A stretch of DNA of 64,000 nt from Gracilariopsis chorda (Eukaryota > Rhodophyta > Florideophyceae > Gracilariales > Gracilariaceae), in contig NBIV01000046.1 of NCBI GenBank assembly GCA_003194525.1, forward strand, positions 310,001 through 374,000. The letters are read 5' to 3'. Positions within the stretch are counted from its first letter, which is position 1; every line of letters starts with the position of its first letter. The notes under the pieces are model-generated. The model ran no database searches, was not told the DNA's origin, and saw nothing but the letters and a program-made list of their open reading frames with translations. Positions 10,060 to 21,600 of the stretch are shown one piece after another. The position numbers were made by a program, and so were the translations under genes.

Positions 10060-12420
10060 TGTGAAATGTGCAACATGAATCGAAGCGGCCACCAACCACG
10101 CCTCATCGCAACAAACGCAACCGATCACACAGCGGCCACAAGAGCTCAGCCATACCGACATCACAGGACCCATTGCTCCATCTTCTTTCCAACGATCAAA
10201 TTACGTGCAGTTTCCTATAAAATATCGGACTAGGTCAAGTGTGTTATAATTTTTAAGCCAAAACACTCAGTTCTTTCATACCTTACGATATTATAAGTCT
10301 CGCATAGATAAAGAAGTCCGTACGAGTAAGATGTATTACATTCGACTTGAGGGAGAGGGTGACAATCGGTCAGGCGAGTTCGTACCTTATTTGATGGCGA
10401 ATCGCATAATCCAGGAGGCTATACCACGGCATACATACCAGTCTAACAAGTTTGCTGAAATAATCATCCGGGATCTACGAAATATGGTTAGAAAAATTCT
10501 CTTTGTTTCAAATCTAATACATGAACCCCGGGAGGAAGCCATCTCCCATGCAAAGAACCTTAGAAATCATCCACCGAACCGCCAAGTTGGCATGAAGGTT
10601 TGATTCAATTATGGTTTGGAGATAATCTTGACTTCTCCTACTTCTTGGAATTCGGACAAACCGATCACGATCTTGTTTGCGGTCCAGAAAGAGCCCTGAA
10701 CAAGAAGCATCTCCCTCGCACCATCCTCGAACACTTTTTAGGTGTGAAAGGCGAAAATACATTGTACAGAGCAACATATACTTTACATCGGAAATGTTAT
10801 AAAGTTTCGCGTGGCAAACGTTAAGGTCTCGAAAAGCCCTTACTCCCAATCACGGACCTCATATAAATCTCATAACTCCGAGGAAATGAGGGCCCAGATT
10901 GAGATGAAAAGAGAACGAGTAGAACACTTGGATGCCACTCTGGTCCGCTGCGTAGTGGGATAATCGCTTACCAAAGACCTCTGGGATGACGGCAGAGTCT
11001 CTAAAAGAATTGAGTAAGTAGTCTGAAGAACGCTTATGCAGATGCTATCGATAGGAAAAAAGACGCAGTAGTACAGCGCAGATCATGAAAAGGCATAGCT
11101 AGAGAACCAGAAATGTAGGTGTAACCATTCCTTTGGGGACTGCTTGGAAAACGGTGTGGTCTGGTACGTCATGCCCCTTACCCAATTTAGACTGCATTGT
11201 ATGGCAATATGCAGCGTATGTATCTGGAATACGACCCCGGGAATCTCTAGCCTCCCGTAGCACGCCTTGAGACGACTCTTCATGGTGAGTTAATGCCTGA
11301 GCTCAGCGATAAATCCCAGAAAAAAACAAATTTAAGGAACGAATACCTATATTTTGACTGTCTCTAGCTTCCCATAATAGAGCAGCCGGAAACTGCATCA
11401 GGCTACCCTTTTGTCCATGGCAAAATTTTCCTACTTCTAAAGTCCATCGAGAGAGCGATGCAGGCATTATAAACATGGGGATCTATCATGCACAAAGAAT
11501 TGCTGCTAGTACGCTTCACACATTCGAGCACGGACAGTCGGATGTACATATGCAAATCTTCAAGTACTTCTATAAATGTCGTCGTTGTCACCGAGGGCCT
11601 TTTGACATCCTGCAAGTTGCATTCTCTTCTCAATGATTTCAAATCAGAAATGCAGAATGTTCTTCTGGTGAAGACTCTCGTTGAAGAAATTTCTTTTGTT
11701 GGGCTGGGCACACAGAAGAAGAAGAAAGAATTAAAGGGTAAATCAGCAGAGTGACGTACAGAAACCTCTTCAAGTACATGGAATCGCTAAGGAAAATCCT
11801 TTTAGATCTCAACTGCGGTCTTCCTGTGACCTGAAAAACAGGAATAAAATCGAGCCACGGCTGGGACCAAAGACTAACAACCGTTATCGAAAATTCATGA
11901 TATTTCTGGTTTATCTCCACGTAACGTCCTGGCCAGAAATTACGTGTGCTCTTTCGATGCTCGCGAGGCAAGCTCACTATCCACACTTGGCGCATGATGG
12001 AGCTACGAAGAAAGTAGTAATGTACATGATAGGTGCAAATGGTCTTAACTTCTTCTTCCATGCGAATAATTCAGCCCAAATGGAATCGTACTGCGACGCA
12101 GACTGGGCTGGCGCTCGAGACACCAGAAAGTCTACGATTGAATTCATGATCAAGGTGAGTGAATTACTTATCATGTAGACCACAAAGCGGCAAACCCGTA
12201 TGGATTTTGCGTCCCATGAAGCAGAGTCCGTTCCATTCTCGTTTTTGGGAAATACAATTATGTGGCCACAAAGAATCTTTTGGGCCATATGCATGGAATC
12301 AGTTCTGGAGGTTGAACCTCACACGTACCCATGTTCGTTTCACACAGAGGGCTCCACGGCGAATTCAGACGGTCTGAACAGGAAGGTCTAGGAAAGGAAT
12401 AAGCGCATTGCTTTTAGACA
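10060..12420 (+). mobile_element. Ty1/copia retrotransposon polyprotein remnant
   Basis: Pieces of a copia pol appear in order on the plus strand, in different frames. The integrase core is near 10150-10230 (HTDITGPIAPSSFQRSNYVQF). The rest of integrase is at 10331-10603 (PRHTYQSNKFAE..IRDLRNM) and 10600-10824 (PERALNK..PR, FLGVKGENT). RNase H is at 11897-12178 (YCDADWAGARDTRKST), continuing in another frame to 12391 (DFASHEAESVPF, the usual SKKQ..VALST.EAE position). The reverse transcriptase part between 10.9 and 11.9 kb is too degraded to trace. There are many stops and shifts, so it is dead. No LTR pair was found around it. Confidence 0.82.
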
Positions 12421-13557
12421 TCGACACACGAAACAGCTTATGAATGCCAAGTTTATTGACATATATTCAATAACAACTGGAGTTCAAGCTGTTGACATAT
12501 TCAACAACTCTGCATCCTTCGATTTCATAGAGATACTCAGCTTTCTTTGCAGTCTAATGAACTATGTGGATGTAGGAATTTACTTTTATTTTTTACTGCT
12601 AATCTGTTCATTTCCTTGTTCTTGTCAATTTTTGTTTTGTCGCGGTTTTTATCGCGTGTGGTACTAGTTTTATAGCTTTTCCTAGAGTACAGATATTCCA
12701 TACATGTTTCTTTCGCTTTAGTATTAGTTTGGAATGGTAGAGGTTAAGCAACGTAGCTATACATCATGTATTTCATGAATGTAATGCTAGCCCACTTGCG
12801 AGGGAGGGTGTCCAATTATTTGAATGAATGCATGAAAGCCATCCGTTGGAGCTGTAGTATGCTACAGTTATATATATATTTAGTTCAGGTTGGCTACGCT
12901 ACGAATATTGCAGGTACTGCCAGGATCACGTGCTGCAGTACGCGTGTTGCACTTGATTATCTGCCTGATTGGTGTACACGGGTCCCTACTGCAGTCGGTT
13001 ATCCTTAGCAATGGTAATCTCGCGCACGTCGTGTGACCGTCAACGCAAGACACTTTCTCCGATCCCTGGACTAGACTAAACCTGGACCGAATTGGAGTTA
13101 CTGTGGCCTTATCCATGGGAGAACGTTTTGAAGAATACGAGTGAGTTTGGAGCGTGCAGGGCTGTTGTAGATCACACACGGAAGCTAAACGGCGGCCATC
13201 CGGAGATCTCGGAATCTCTGTTTCTGGGCTAGAGTCGAGGTCTCTAAATGAAAGTTCCAACGGGCGCGAGTGATACGAAGATTCATTGTTGGCCACTGAC
13301 CTTGCATTCAATTTACAGTTTAACTGTACATCTTTGAACACGGCTGCAATCGATTTGGAATCCGCGCCACATTCCTTAAAATTAAAAAATTGTGCTGTTT
13401 TTTGTGATAAAGGTGTCCATTGGAAGGATACAAAGAGTTCTGCCTGCAAATAAAGTGTGAGACCTTTGAATACTGCAACCCAATTGCACTTCTAAGACCC
13501 CAAAAGTTTCATGTAGGGTCTCAGCCTGAACAAGACCCCTGTATTCTTCAGTTGTCT

Positions 13558-13610
13558 CTAGTGTCTATCGGACCGCTGACCTCATATGAGGTCAAAACAA
13601 TCAACTTTAC
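13558..13610 (+). repeat. Dispersed repeat with a 16-bp perfect palindrome, copy 1
   Basis: It starts with CTAGTGTCTATCGGACC and carries the perfect palindrome GACCTCATATGAGGTC at 13578-13593. A clearly related copy in the opposite orientation lies at 41445-41497, and a partial copy of the left half at 37071-37090. Confidence 0.6.
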
Positions 13611-14204
13611 GTTTAATTTTAGTTATTTTGATCGGATTTTTTTGCCTTTTGTATTCTGTATAAGTTATGCAACATGTTTTTGTATAGCAAAAATTCTAAG
13701 CTTCTGTTGTTTATGCTAGGTAAAAAGCCGAAACATAAGACAACCAGATGGTTTGATAGAGATGAGCTTGTAAAATATGACTAATTTACTACAGAGCTTC
13801 AAAAAACCGGCTTTTTTGATATCAAAAACGTACTTTTGATTCAAAAACACCGTTTTTGACGCGTGTATGAAAGGTTCAAAACCTTCAAAAAATAATCATT
13901 TGGCAACATTACATCCGGGCGGATAGACACTAGGCAGAACGCTTAGATTGCTTCTCTACTATAATCTTGAAAGCCCTTTTGGAGCATGCTGGATGTGTAG
14001 AGGAGCCATTGTTGCACCACATGTAACAACGGCAGAATAGGATCTTTCTAGAGAACTTTGGGAATGAACTTCAGTATCTTCTAGGAATTTGTGCGCTCTT
14101 CTATTACCTTCCTGATTCAGCATAGTTATCATGCCATTAACTGAAACGAGTTAGTTTGCTTTTCATAACTACGTAGACGAGTTCGGGCTTTTGACAAATA
14201 CCAC

Positions 14205-14630
14205 TCATCTCGCGTCACTGATCATGGCAACTGGTACAATATATCTCGGTTCTGGGAGTGTTTCAAGCGAGTCTCTGACAGCGGCGTTCACACACCCTCG
14301 CGAGGAAACGTCGCCTTCATAGGAGCCACAAACAATACTGGATCCATGTAAAATTACCGCCAAAAGTGTTACAGTACAGTGCTCGCCTCTCACACGATTA
14401 CACAGAGCCTTATTTGCCATCTCATTGCTGTTGCAGCGACCACAACCCATATTTTTTAGTAAAAAGAAATTATTTCGCATTTTTCTTTCCTGTGCTGTGC
14501 CAGCAATCTCATCCACATGCTTCTTCATGCTTCGTTTTAGCTTGTATTCACAATCAATGCCCAACATTAGTACACTCTCGTCCTCGTGCCCGGTTATTAA
14601 ATTTGTCAGTTCTTTGGAAAATAGGCCCAT
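14205..14630 (-). CDS. Possible 141-aa hypothetical protein
   Basis: This is an open frame with a start ATG at 14630 and no recognised domain. It has several cysteines (CGRCNSNEMANKALC) and a basic N-terminal third. It overlaps open frames on the other strand, sits in repeat-rich DNA and has no homology I can name. It could be chance or the remains of a transposon gene. I list it only because it is one of the longer frames in this tract. Confidence 0.15.
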   Translation of the reverse strand: MGLFSKELTNLITGHEDESVLMLGIDCEYKLKRSMKKHVDEIAGTAQERKMRNNFFLLKNMGCGRCNSNEMANKALCNRVRGEHCTVTLLAVILHGSSIVCGSYEGDVSSRGCVNAAVRDSLETLPEPRYIVPVAMISDAR

Positions 14631-14941
14631 TGACGCCTTGCCTTCTCCGCGGCATCTTCATCTTAACTCACAATGCTTACAGCAGCGCGTTCCATCACGC
14701 CTTCGGACGTTTCTCATCCAACAAGTGTATTTTGCATCTGGTTACTGTACCTTTTATTGTACTCCGTCACGACAAAGTATTCTTCGCCAGTGTGTACGAA
14801 CCGAGCTAAAACATTCTTATGCCATGTTCAGAGCACGTTGCTAGTCGTCATAACTGAGTCCAATTCCGCTTCTTTCCAACCAAGAAAGCATTTCCCCTTA
14901 GGATTCAATAAGGTCGAGTTGCATATTGTTAGATCTATGGT

Positions 14942-14976
14942 ACATAAGGGAAGGCTTCAAAATCAAGAGTACCTTA
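14942..14976 (+). repeat. 35-bp repeat, left copy of an inverted pair
   Basis: The last 22 bases (14955-14976) are identical to the reverse complement of 27248-27269. The 13 bases before them match with a few differences, and similarity continues weakly for about 30 bases on the inner side. The two copies bracket the 15-27 kb block in inverted orientation. Confidence 0.65.
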
Positions 14977-15229
14977 TTCCACACTAGACGGATTTCGAGA
15001 TAGCTCCGCCACTGCCTCATATCAGGCGTCCTCGTTCCGTTGGTAACTTTTGTTTTTATTTTGCAATCCAGCTTCATGATTCATTTTTATTTTCTCTTCC
15101 ACCGGCCGAGCTCAACCAGATTTGTGGAAGTCGAGCCGTTCCCAAGATACAGGCCAATCTTTTCGTTGCCATCGTCACCACCACCAGTTCTACCTCCTCG
15201 ACTACTCCTGCGAGCAACAGTATTTCCAG

Positions 15230-16978
15230 ATGGCGACATCCGAACAGCCTGACATTAACCTTACATGTGCTACCGCCCAAGATGTAATGGCCAGTGACCT
15301 CAGCACTCCACTTGATGACCTGCTTTCGGGACTTCTGAGTCCTGCAGATAGTTTGCCACCGCTTCACGAAGATTTCTTATCTTCGTTCATCTCTGATGAA
15401 CCATGGGACACTACCGACCCTCCCTTAGCACTTCGCCGCACCCCTACACCGCCGCTATCGCTCTGTGAGCACAGTACCTGCCACTTTGAATCCTGGCAAG
15501 ACGTTGTTACGTCGTTTGCCCGCTTGTACCAGACAGAACGCGTGCGAGTTGTTCGTGCTATGTTATTTGCTACCACGGCCCCACAGGGCAAGCACAATTT
15601 CTTAAGCGCATCCTCCGCCAGTGGTTGGAGGCGAGAAGCGAAGCGAAGGCGCGTCAATGATACAAAGAAGGAACGTTCGCACGTTGTGTACGCAATCAAA
15701 GGCAACGTTTTGTGCCGCTCTGCGTTAGCCTCGTTAATTTCCCTACAGGACCAGACCATACAGCGTCACGCAAATCGGGTGGTGAACGGGTCCGAGCGGT
15801 TGTACTATGACCCACAAAGAAATCTAAGCCGAAAAGATAAACATGGTATTCAGCGTCTCATTCTTAGGGGCTTCCTAGCTTGGTATGGCAGTTATTTTGG
15901 GCTGGAGAGTCCGCGTGGCCGGGGAACGCGAGACGACGAGCCTCTGCGATTATTAACGTCCTCAACCACCAAAGTCAATGTGCACGAGTCTTATGTTGAG
16001 TCGTGGCCTTCTCTTGCAGGAGCTGTCGAAGGTCTGATAAATTCCGCAAATCTACCCGCTGCCCCTCCGTCTTACTCGCTCTTTCTTCGGTATTGGGATA
16101 AGGACGCCCCAACTCTTCGCATAACGAAGAGTGGAAGCGACTTCTGTGACTTCAGTACAACGATGAAGGGTAACATTGCATGTTTAGAAGGCGGAGAGGA
16201 ACAGCTACAGATTCTAAGAGATGTGTTGGAGCAACACAGAAAAGAAGCAAAGGAAGAGTTTTTGTTTTACAAAGAATGCCAACGTCAAGCTCATGAGGAC
16301 CCTAACGGGGGAACGCAGCATTTTGTTTTCGACTTTGCCGAAAAAGTGCTCCTACCAAAGCTTTTAAAGCAGCCAGGACAGCTTCATTTCGTAACTGGTT
16401 TGAAGTTTGACATTTTTGGAGTTTCGTCGAGTAATGAAGAAAAGAAATACGTGTTTGGGCTCCCAGAGGGTCACTGGCCGAATGAAAAGACCGCCAACGT
16501 GGTTATATCAATGCTACACCACGTGTTAGAAACTCAAAAGGCTACCAACGCCCCGGGCGCTTTTGCACGCCACCTAAAGCTTCACGTGGATAACTGTGCC
16601 GGGCAGAATAAGAACAGATTTGCGCTTTGGTATTTATGTTGGAGAGTACTCATGGAGCTGAATGATAGCATCCAGTTGTGCTTCCTTATTGCAGGCCACA
16701 CAAAGAACGTCTGCAATGGTGTCTTCGGTCATGTCAAGCGCCGTTTCAATCAGACTAATACCCACACGCCTTCTGATATGATGACTTTTATAGAGAACAG
16801 TAGCTTTACAACCAATTTTGTGCCCAGTGTACACGTGGACTGGAAGGATTGGAAGTCTATGCTGTCTTCACAGTTCAGCATACCTAGTGGACTTGCCATA
16901 ACTAAGTTTCATGTTTTCACATTCCGCAAAGATTCTTTGGGATATGTCTCTTGTCGTCACCTCAGGGTCGTTCTATGA
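15230..16978 (+). CDS. Intact DUF7869-type protein (transposase-like nuclease fold)
   Basis: This is an unbroken frame of 582 codons from the ATG at 15230. The frame is open 36 codons further upstream, but the internal ATG starts a more normal acidic N-terminus (MATSEQPD...). Residues ~100-240 are basic and mixed. Residues ~440-520 carry the signature of a family common in oomycetes, algae and fungi and named, as I recall, DUF7869: HVDNCAGQNKNRFALWYL near residue 453, then FLIAGHTKNVCNGVFGHVKR near 489. Conserved D, N, H and D/N residues suggest an RNase H-like metal-dependent core of transposase type. Unlike every transposase relative elsewhere in this window it has no stop or frameshift, so it is either a young mobile gene or under selection. 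A near-perfect hairpin lies ~80 bp past its stop. Confidence 0.7.
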   Translation: MATSEQPDINLTCATAQDVMASDLSTPLDDLLSGLLSPADSLPPLHEDFLSSFISDEPWDTTDPPLALRRTPTPPLSLCEHSTCHFESWQDVVTSFARLYQTERVRVVRAMLFATTAPQGKHNFLSASSASGWRREAKRRRVNDTKKERSHVVYAIKGNVLCRSALASLISLQDQTIQRHANRVVNGSERLYYDPQRNLSRKDKHGIQRLILRGFLAWYGSYFGLESPRGRGTRDDEPLRLLTSSTTKVNVHESYVESWPSLAGAVEGLINSANLPAAPPSYSLFLRYWDKDAPTLRITKSGSDFCDFSTTMKGNIACLEGGEEQLQILRDVLEQHRKEAKEEFLFYKECQRQAHEDPNGGTQHFVFDFAEKVLLPKLLKQPGQLHFVTGLKFDIFGVSSSNEEKKYVFGLPEGHWPNEKTANVVISMLHHVLETQKATNAPGAFARHLKLHVDNCAGQNKNRFALWYLCWRVLMELNDSIQLCFLIAGHTKNVCNGVFGHVKRRFNQTNTHTPSDMMTFIENSSFTTNFVPSVHVDWKDWKSMLSSQFSIPSGLAITKFHVFTFRKDSLGYVSCRHLRVVL

Positions 16979-17057
16979 GTTTCTAAATGAAACGAAACGA
17001 AACTGGAAAACCATTCTCGAGCAATCAGGCATTTACACGTTGCCTCCAAACGCTTCA

Positions 17058-17112
17058 AGATTTCGTTTAATGTAGGGAGCACGATTGTTGCTTCCTACAT
17101 TAAACGAAATCT
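17058..17112. repeat. 24-bp inverted repeat with 7-nt loop
   Basis: Arms 17058-17081 and 17089-17112 are complementary at 23 of 24 positions. The loop is cgattgt. It lies 80-134 bp past the stop of the DUF7869-type gene and ~150 bp before the next gene. It could be a 3' RNA hairpin, a small foldback element or a transposon end. Confidence 0.85.
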
Positions 17113-17260
17113 GAACGTTGAAAGAATACACTTCACAGTTGCATTCAGTCAAAAACAAGCTTCCACCCGACAAGTCCAAATGACAAACCTAGAATTGCGT
17201 GGTTTCAATAACTATAATCTCTTTCTTGCCGCACTTTGTGAATGACGAACAACCGCTAGT

Positions 17261-18556
17261 ATGAACATGACAGACTCTGATCCGCAGCCATCAAGTACGC
17301 ATGAAGTTGGAGCCCGTACTCAGCCACCTCCAAAAACGCTCCATGAAGCTTGTAATCAACTTGATGCTTACACATTTCGCAACTCACAATGTAAGAAAGC
17401 GTTGAAGGTGCTCAAAGTTAGCGGAGCCATTAACGCAAAGATAGATACAAAGCGCAAAATTATATCCATGAAAATGGTACAGCGGAAAATAAGCGCATCG
17501 CATCTTGTTCAGGTAATGCAAAACGTAGTACCCAGCTCTAACAATGTTTCTACTCACATCCAAGACTTACCACATACGATAGTTCGTATAAATAAATGTG
17601 AATCTGGGAGAGAGCAGATCGATTTCATTCAAGGAGATGCACCGCAACTGATCGGAGATAAAGTATTCGTAGGAAAACCATCACTACAATCTTTTTACAA
17701 CAACTCGTCTCCCAACGAAAGTCGAAACCCGGCTTTTGAAGCCGCAGAGTATTGTAGACTGCTTCATGTCTTTGCGGACCCACGTATGACTGCAGCAAGA
17801 ATCAAACTAATGGAATGCTTAACCAGAGAGGAGCTTGATCGACAGAATGAAGATCCATGGAGTGAACAAATTGCGCCGTTATTTAATGACATTTCCTTCA
17901 AACCTGCTGCAAACACAACTCTTTCCGGAGGTATCACATCCGACGATATATGTATGCTCAATCCTGCTGAGCGTCCTTATATTCGTGAAGGTGGTGTGTT
18001 AAAGAGAAAGTTTGCAGAATTCAAAAGCGTATACGGTCAGTGCTTAGCAAAATTTGAGGCGTCGGGGCAAGGAGATCCAGAAGCGTTCTCTAGGTTTGCC
18101 TACGGCAAAGCATACATTATGTACGGGTACTGCTTTATGCAGCTACACCCTATTTTGAAACCATTTGTTACCCGTGCATTGGAGAGTGATGCTCAACGGG
18201 AGGAAGGGGTGGGGTATGGGGTCAACCCATACGGGTCTGGAGGAAATGAGTTTTTCCGTGACCAACAGAAGAGACTAAAGCGAGATGTGCATGATGTTAA
18301 TTTTGTTGGTTTAGATGAGCTGGTATCGGCCTTAAAGCAGCAGCGAAATGTCCCAGCTCAATTAGAACAACTGAAAAAGCGACGGCTACAGTTTGAAGTC
18401 ATGGACGCACAAGTTCGCTCTACTACGTCTGCGCTGGAAGCGATAGTGCGCGTGAAGGATATGTTGGAGCAAGGCGTTAGTGCGGAAGAAAAGGATTTGT
18501 TTGAAGGAGTTCTAAACAACCTCAAAGCATCTCTTGAGTCAGAAAGAGCTGCATAG
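17261..18556 (+). CDS. 431-aa orphan protein
   Basis: This is an intact frame from the ATG at 17261 to the TAG at 18556. I recognise no named domain. Visible features are a charged, helical C-terminal third (residues ~350-431) with likely coiled coil (LKQQRNVPAQLEQLKKRRLQ), and a central GGVLKRKFAEFKSVYGQCL segment followed by SGQGDPEAFSRFAYGKAY. That last pattern (basic helix, then FxxFxxGxxYxxY) reminds me of unnamed proteins that accompany transposons in algae and oomycetes. The gene lies 280 bp after the DUF7869-type gene on the same strand and 48 bp before the dead SRCAP gene. Given this context it may be the second protein of a mobile unit, but that is inference. Confidence 0.6.
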   Translation: MNMTDSDPQPSSTHEVGARTQPPPKTLHEACNQLDAYTFRNSQCKKALKVLKVSGAINAKIDTKRKIISMKMVQRKISASHLVQVMQNVVPSSNNVSTHIQDLPHTIVRINKCESGREQIDFIQGDAPQLIGDKVFVGKPSLQSFYNNSSPNESRNPAFEAAEYCRLLHVFADPRMTAARIKLMECLTREELDRQNEDPWSEQIAPLFNDISFKPAANTTLSGGITSDDICMLNPAERPYIREGGVLKRKFAEFKSVYGQCLAKFEASGQGDPEAFSRFAYGKAYIMYGYCFMQLHPILKPFVTRALESDAQREEGVGYGVNPYGSGGNEFFRDQQKRLKRDVHDVNFVGLDELVSALKQQRNVPAQLEQLKKRRLQFEVMDAQVRSTTSALEAIVRVKDMLEQGVSAEEKDLFEGVLNNLKASLESERAA

Positions 18557-18603
18557 TAGCATAACCTCTGCAGGAAGTGGCGAATTCTATGTAATGCAAA
18601 GTA

Positions 18604-21600
18604 ATGGGCACGGCTTGTTCAAAATGTTCTCTGCAAAGATCCGAAGTCCATTATATTATTGAAGAAGCAGTACGGTTGGCTACCGATTTCATCGGAGAGC
18701 GCAAGTGGAAAATGCAAATGGCGAGAAAGATTGCAAAGATGTTTGTACAGTACCACAATCAGCGGAGACGTCGTCAAGCTACAGCTCAAGTAGAAGAATT
18801 GCAACGAATTCGAAAACTTGCAACTTCTATGGCAAAGGATGTCTCGAAGTTTTGGAGGCAAATTGGGGAGATTGTTGATTACAGAGCCGCTTTAAAGACT
18901 AAAGCCCAGCAGAACAAGGAAAGGCGATCTAAACTCAAGGACCTTTTTGAGAAAACAGAAGCGCTCTCATCAGAGCTTGCATCTACGCTCCGAGTCCCTC
19001 CTTCAGCTAATCATCATAACGACGCCTGCAATGTGGTAAAGCATGTATGCTTTGGTGACGGAAGCGTTGAGAGCCATGCCCGGGATAGGGCAGAAGGTGC
19101 TCTTCTTCCAGAAGGTAGTCCTGATGAGAATAGTTTACGAGAACTGTCTACAACCATTGTCCGCGTCACAGGCTATGTTCCGAGTCCTGGCAACAGCAAA
19201 CAAGAGGATTGTGACTCTGATTTTTCGATTCCTGCCAGTAACTCTGCCGAAGAGCACACTGATGGCTTCGATGATGAAACCACTATGGCCATTGCAGAAG
19301 CAGAAGAAGAAAGGGATCCAAATGAATTGCGTGCATTACAAACTCAGGCTGATTTGCCACTATAGGACTTACTTCGTTCTCTGTTTATTGATCTGCAGAA
19401 GTATTTTTCGGAAAAGAACTCAAACACAGCGTTGGAGAAAGACGTCGACGATTCAGACGTGAGTGAGCCTACATCCTGGGATGAAGTTGTTGACGATGAA
19501 GAGACAATAAGAGCTGCGGAGGCTGAAGACGTGCCGGATGTAAATGAGGGTCAAAGGCTGGCCGACGAGGCAGCAGCCAGCATTGAAGAGATTTTGAGAG
19601 CCCAAGGAATAGACCCTGATGTGTATAGAACAGATCAGACGGTATACTTGAAACCACAGAGTGGATCAAAAGTTTCCACTCTATCTACGGATGCGAACAA
19701 TGATCCGAAATCCACACTTCTCTCTCCGGTAGAGAATGGGGTTAAGGAAGATGATGCAGGAATTGCAATGGTTCAGCAAAGGTGTAACATGCCATCTGTA
19801 AATATTGAACATGTAATCAAAGACCGTAACACGAATGCTGCCACGGTAGAGAAGTACTCTTCAATGAATGGACAGTCTTCAAAGATTACCGAAGAGGATC
19901 GTACGCATCCTTCCAGAGAATCGCCATGTTTGTCCGAACCACAAACTAATGGCAACTCTAACCATTCACCATCTGGTCAGGGAAAAGGACAGGTCGAGGA
20001 ATCCTCAAGAGCTGTCGAGAACGGTAAAGCACTTCCTGTTCATGTCGTTCGAAAGTATGTTTCGAGTACTCATTTACAAAGTACGCTATTTCGTGGAAAC
20101 CATCGAGATTACCAAAGAAGAGGTTTGAAATGGCTACTGACGCTTTGGCGCAAAAACCTCAATGGAATACTAGCGGATGACATGGGACTTGGAAAGACCA
20201 TTCAGACTATTGATCTCTTGGCATGGTTGGCTCTTGAGAAAGGGGTGTGGGGTCTACACCTCATTGTTGTTCCGACCTCAGTTATGGTGAACTGAGAAGT
20301 AGAATTCAAGAAATGGCTGCCAGGATTCAAGGTTTTGACGTATTTTGGCTCTGTCAAGGAACGAAAAGCGAAACGCCGCGTTTGGACAAGGCCTGATATG
20401 TTCCATGTGTTTATCACTTCCTACACCCTGGCAGTGCAAGATTCCATTATATTACGTCGGAAGAAGTGGTACTACTTTATCTTGGATGAGGCCCATAACA
20501 TCAAGAACTTTGAATCTCAGAGGTGGCAAACACTACTAACCTTCTCATCGAGACATCTTCTGTTGCTAACAGGTACTCCTCTGCAAAATTCTGTTATGGA
20601 GCTTTGGTCTTCAATGCATTTCTTGATGCCCAAACTGTTCGAAAGCCATTCATGGTTCAAGGATACTTTTTTGGAAGCCTCTTCTTGAAGCCACAGAAGC
20701 AGAAAAAGACCTGAACCATGGTAAGTCTGAAACAGTCTGCACTCTACACGGCATTCTTCGCTCTTTCTTGCTTCGTCGGTTGAAGAAAGATGTTGAGAAA
20801 GGGCTACCGCCCAAGTAAGAACACATAATACAGTATTATGTCGTCTGAGCAAACGGCAACGGCAGCTTTATGAAGATTTCATGGCTCGAGGTGACACACG
20901 AGAAACATTGAAGTCAAAAGATATGCTTGGAGTTATGAATGTTCTGCTTCAGCTACGAAAAGTCTGTAACCACCCTGACCTTTTCGAAGGGCGTCCAATT
21001 TTATCGCCATTTTCTAGTAATTCCATTTTCTTACCCGTGCCTATGATAGTGGCACGAGCGATTCAAGATGAACCAAGACATTATGTAACACTGCATCTTA
21101 TGGGTTTAGATTTTCAGTACGGGGAGCACAACTCGCCTGGCAAATGGTATGAAAACGAACTGGAACGTCTATCGGCCGTAAAGGTAATGCGAGACGGAAT
21201 GGATAGTCCTAAGTGTTTAGGATCTCTGCATGAGTCCCAAGAGAGCTTGGACTTTCGAACAGGTAGTCAACGTGCCCAACATCGAAGAACCGCATCTCGC
21301 TATGCTACTCTGCACCACCAAGTTTTGGTACATGCACTAAGGATCAGACAACGGGCGCTTCTAGGACAGGATTTACGTGGTATATATTCGATGACGGTTT
21401 CGTCCTTGTTTCATGTGCTTCAGAAAGATTTCCCTTCAGGTTTTTTGTGGGATACCCCTCGACCTTCATTGGTTCGTTCCATCGAACAGGTAGTGGAACA
21501 GGCTAAACCAATAGCTAATCGTTTTGTGTGCTGCATTACCAAAGTAATCGCGCCCACTGTTCAGCTTCGTTTCTATGGGGATGATATGTCACGTTTTCGT

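Larger units (their letters stand above)
12421..15229. other. Intergenic tract with repeats, no clear gene
   Basis: The best open frames (12880-13449 minus, 13420-13719 plus, 14205-14630 minus, 14366-14844 plus) overlap on opposite strands and show no known domain. 13720-13920 is A/T-rich with short runs like caaaaac and tttttga. It contains a palindrome-centred repeat at 13558-13610 and the 35-bp repeat at 14942-14976. The last ~200 bp is the presumed promoter and leader of the gene starting at 15230. Confidence 0.4.
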
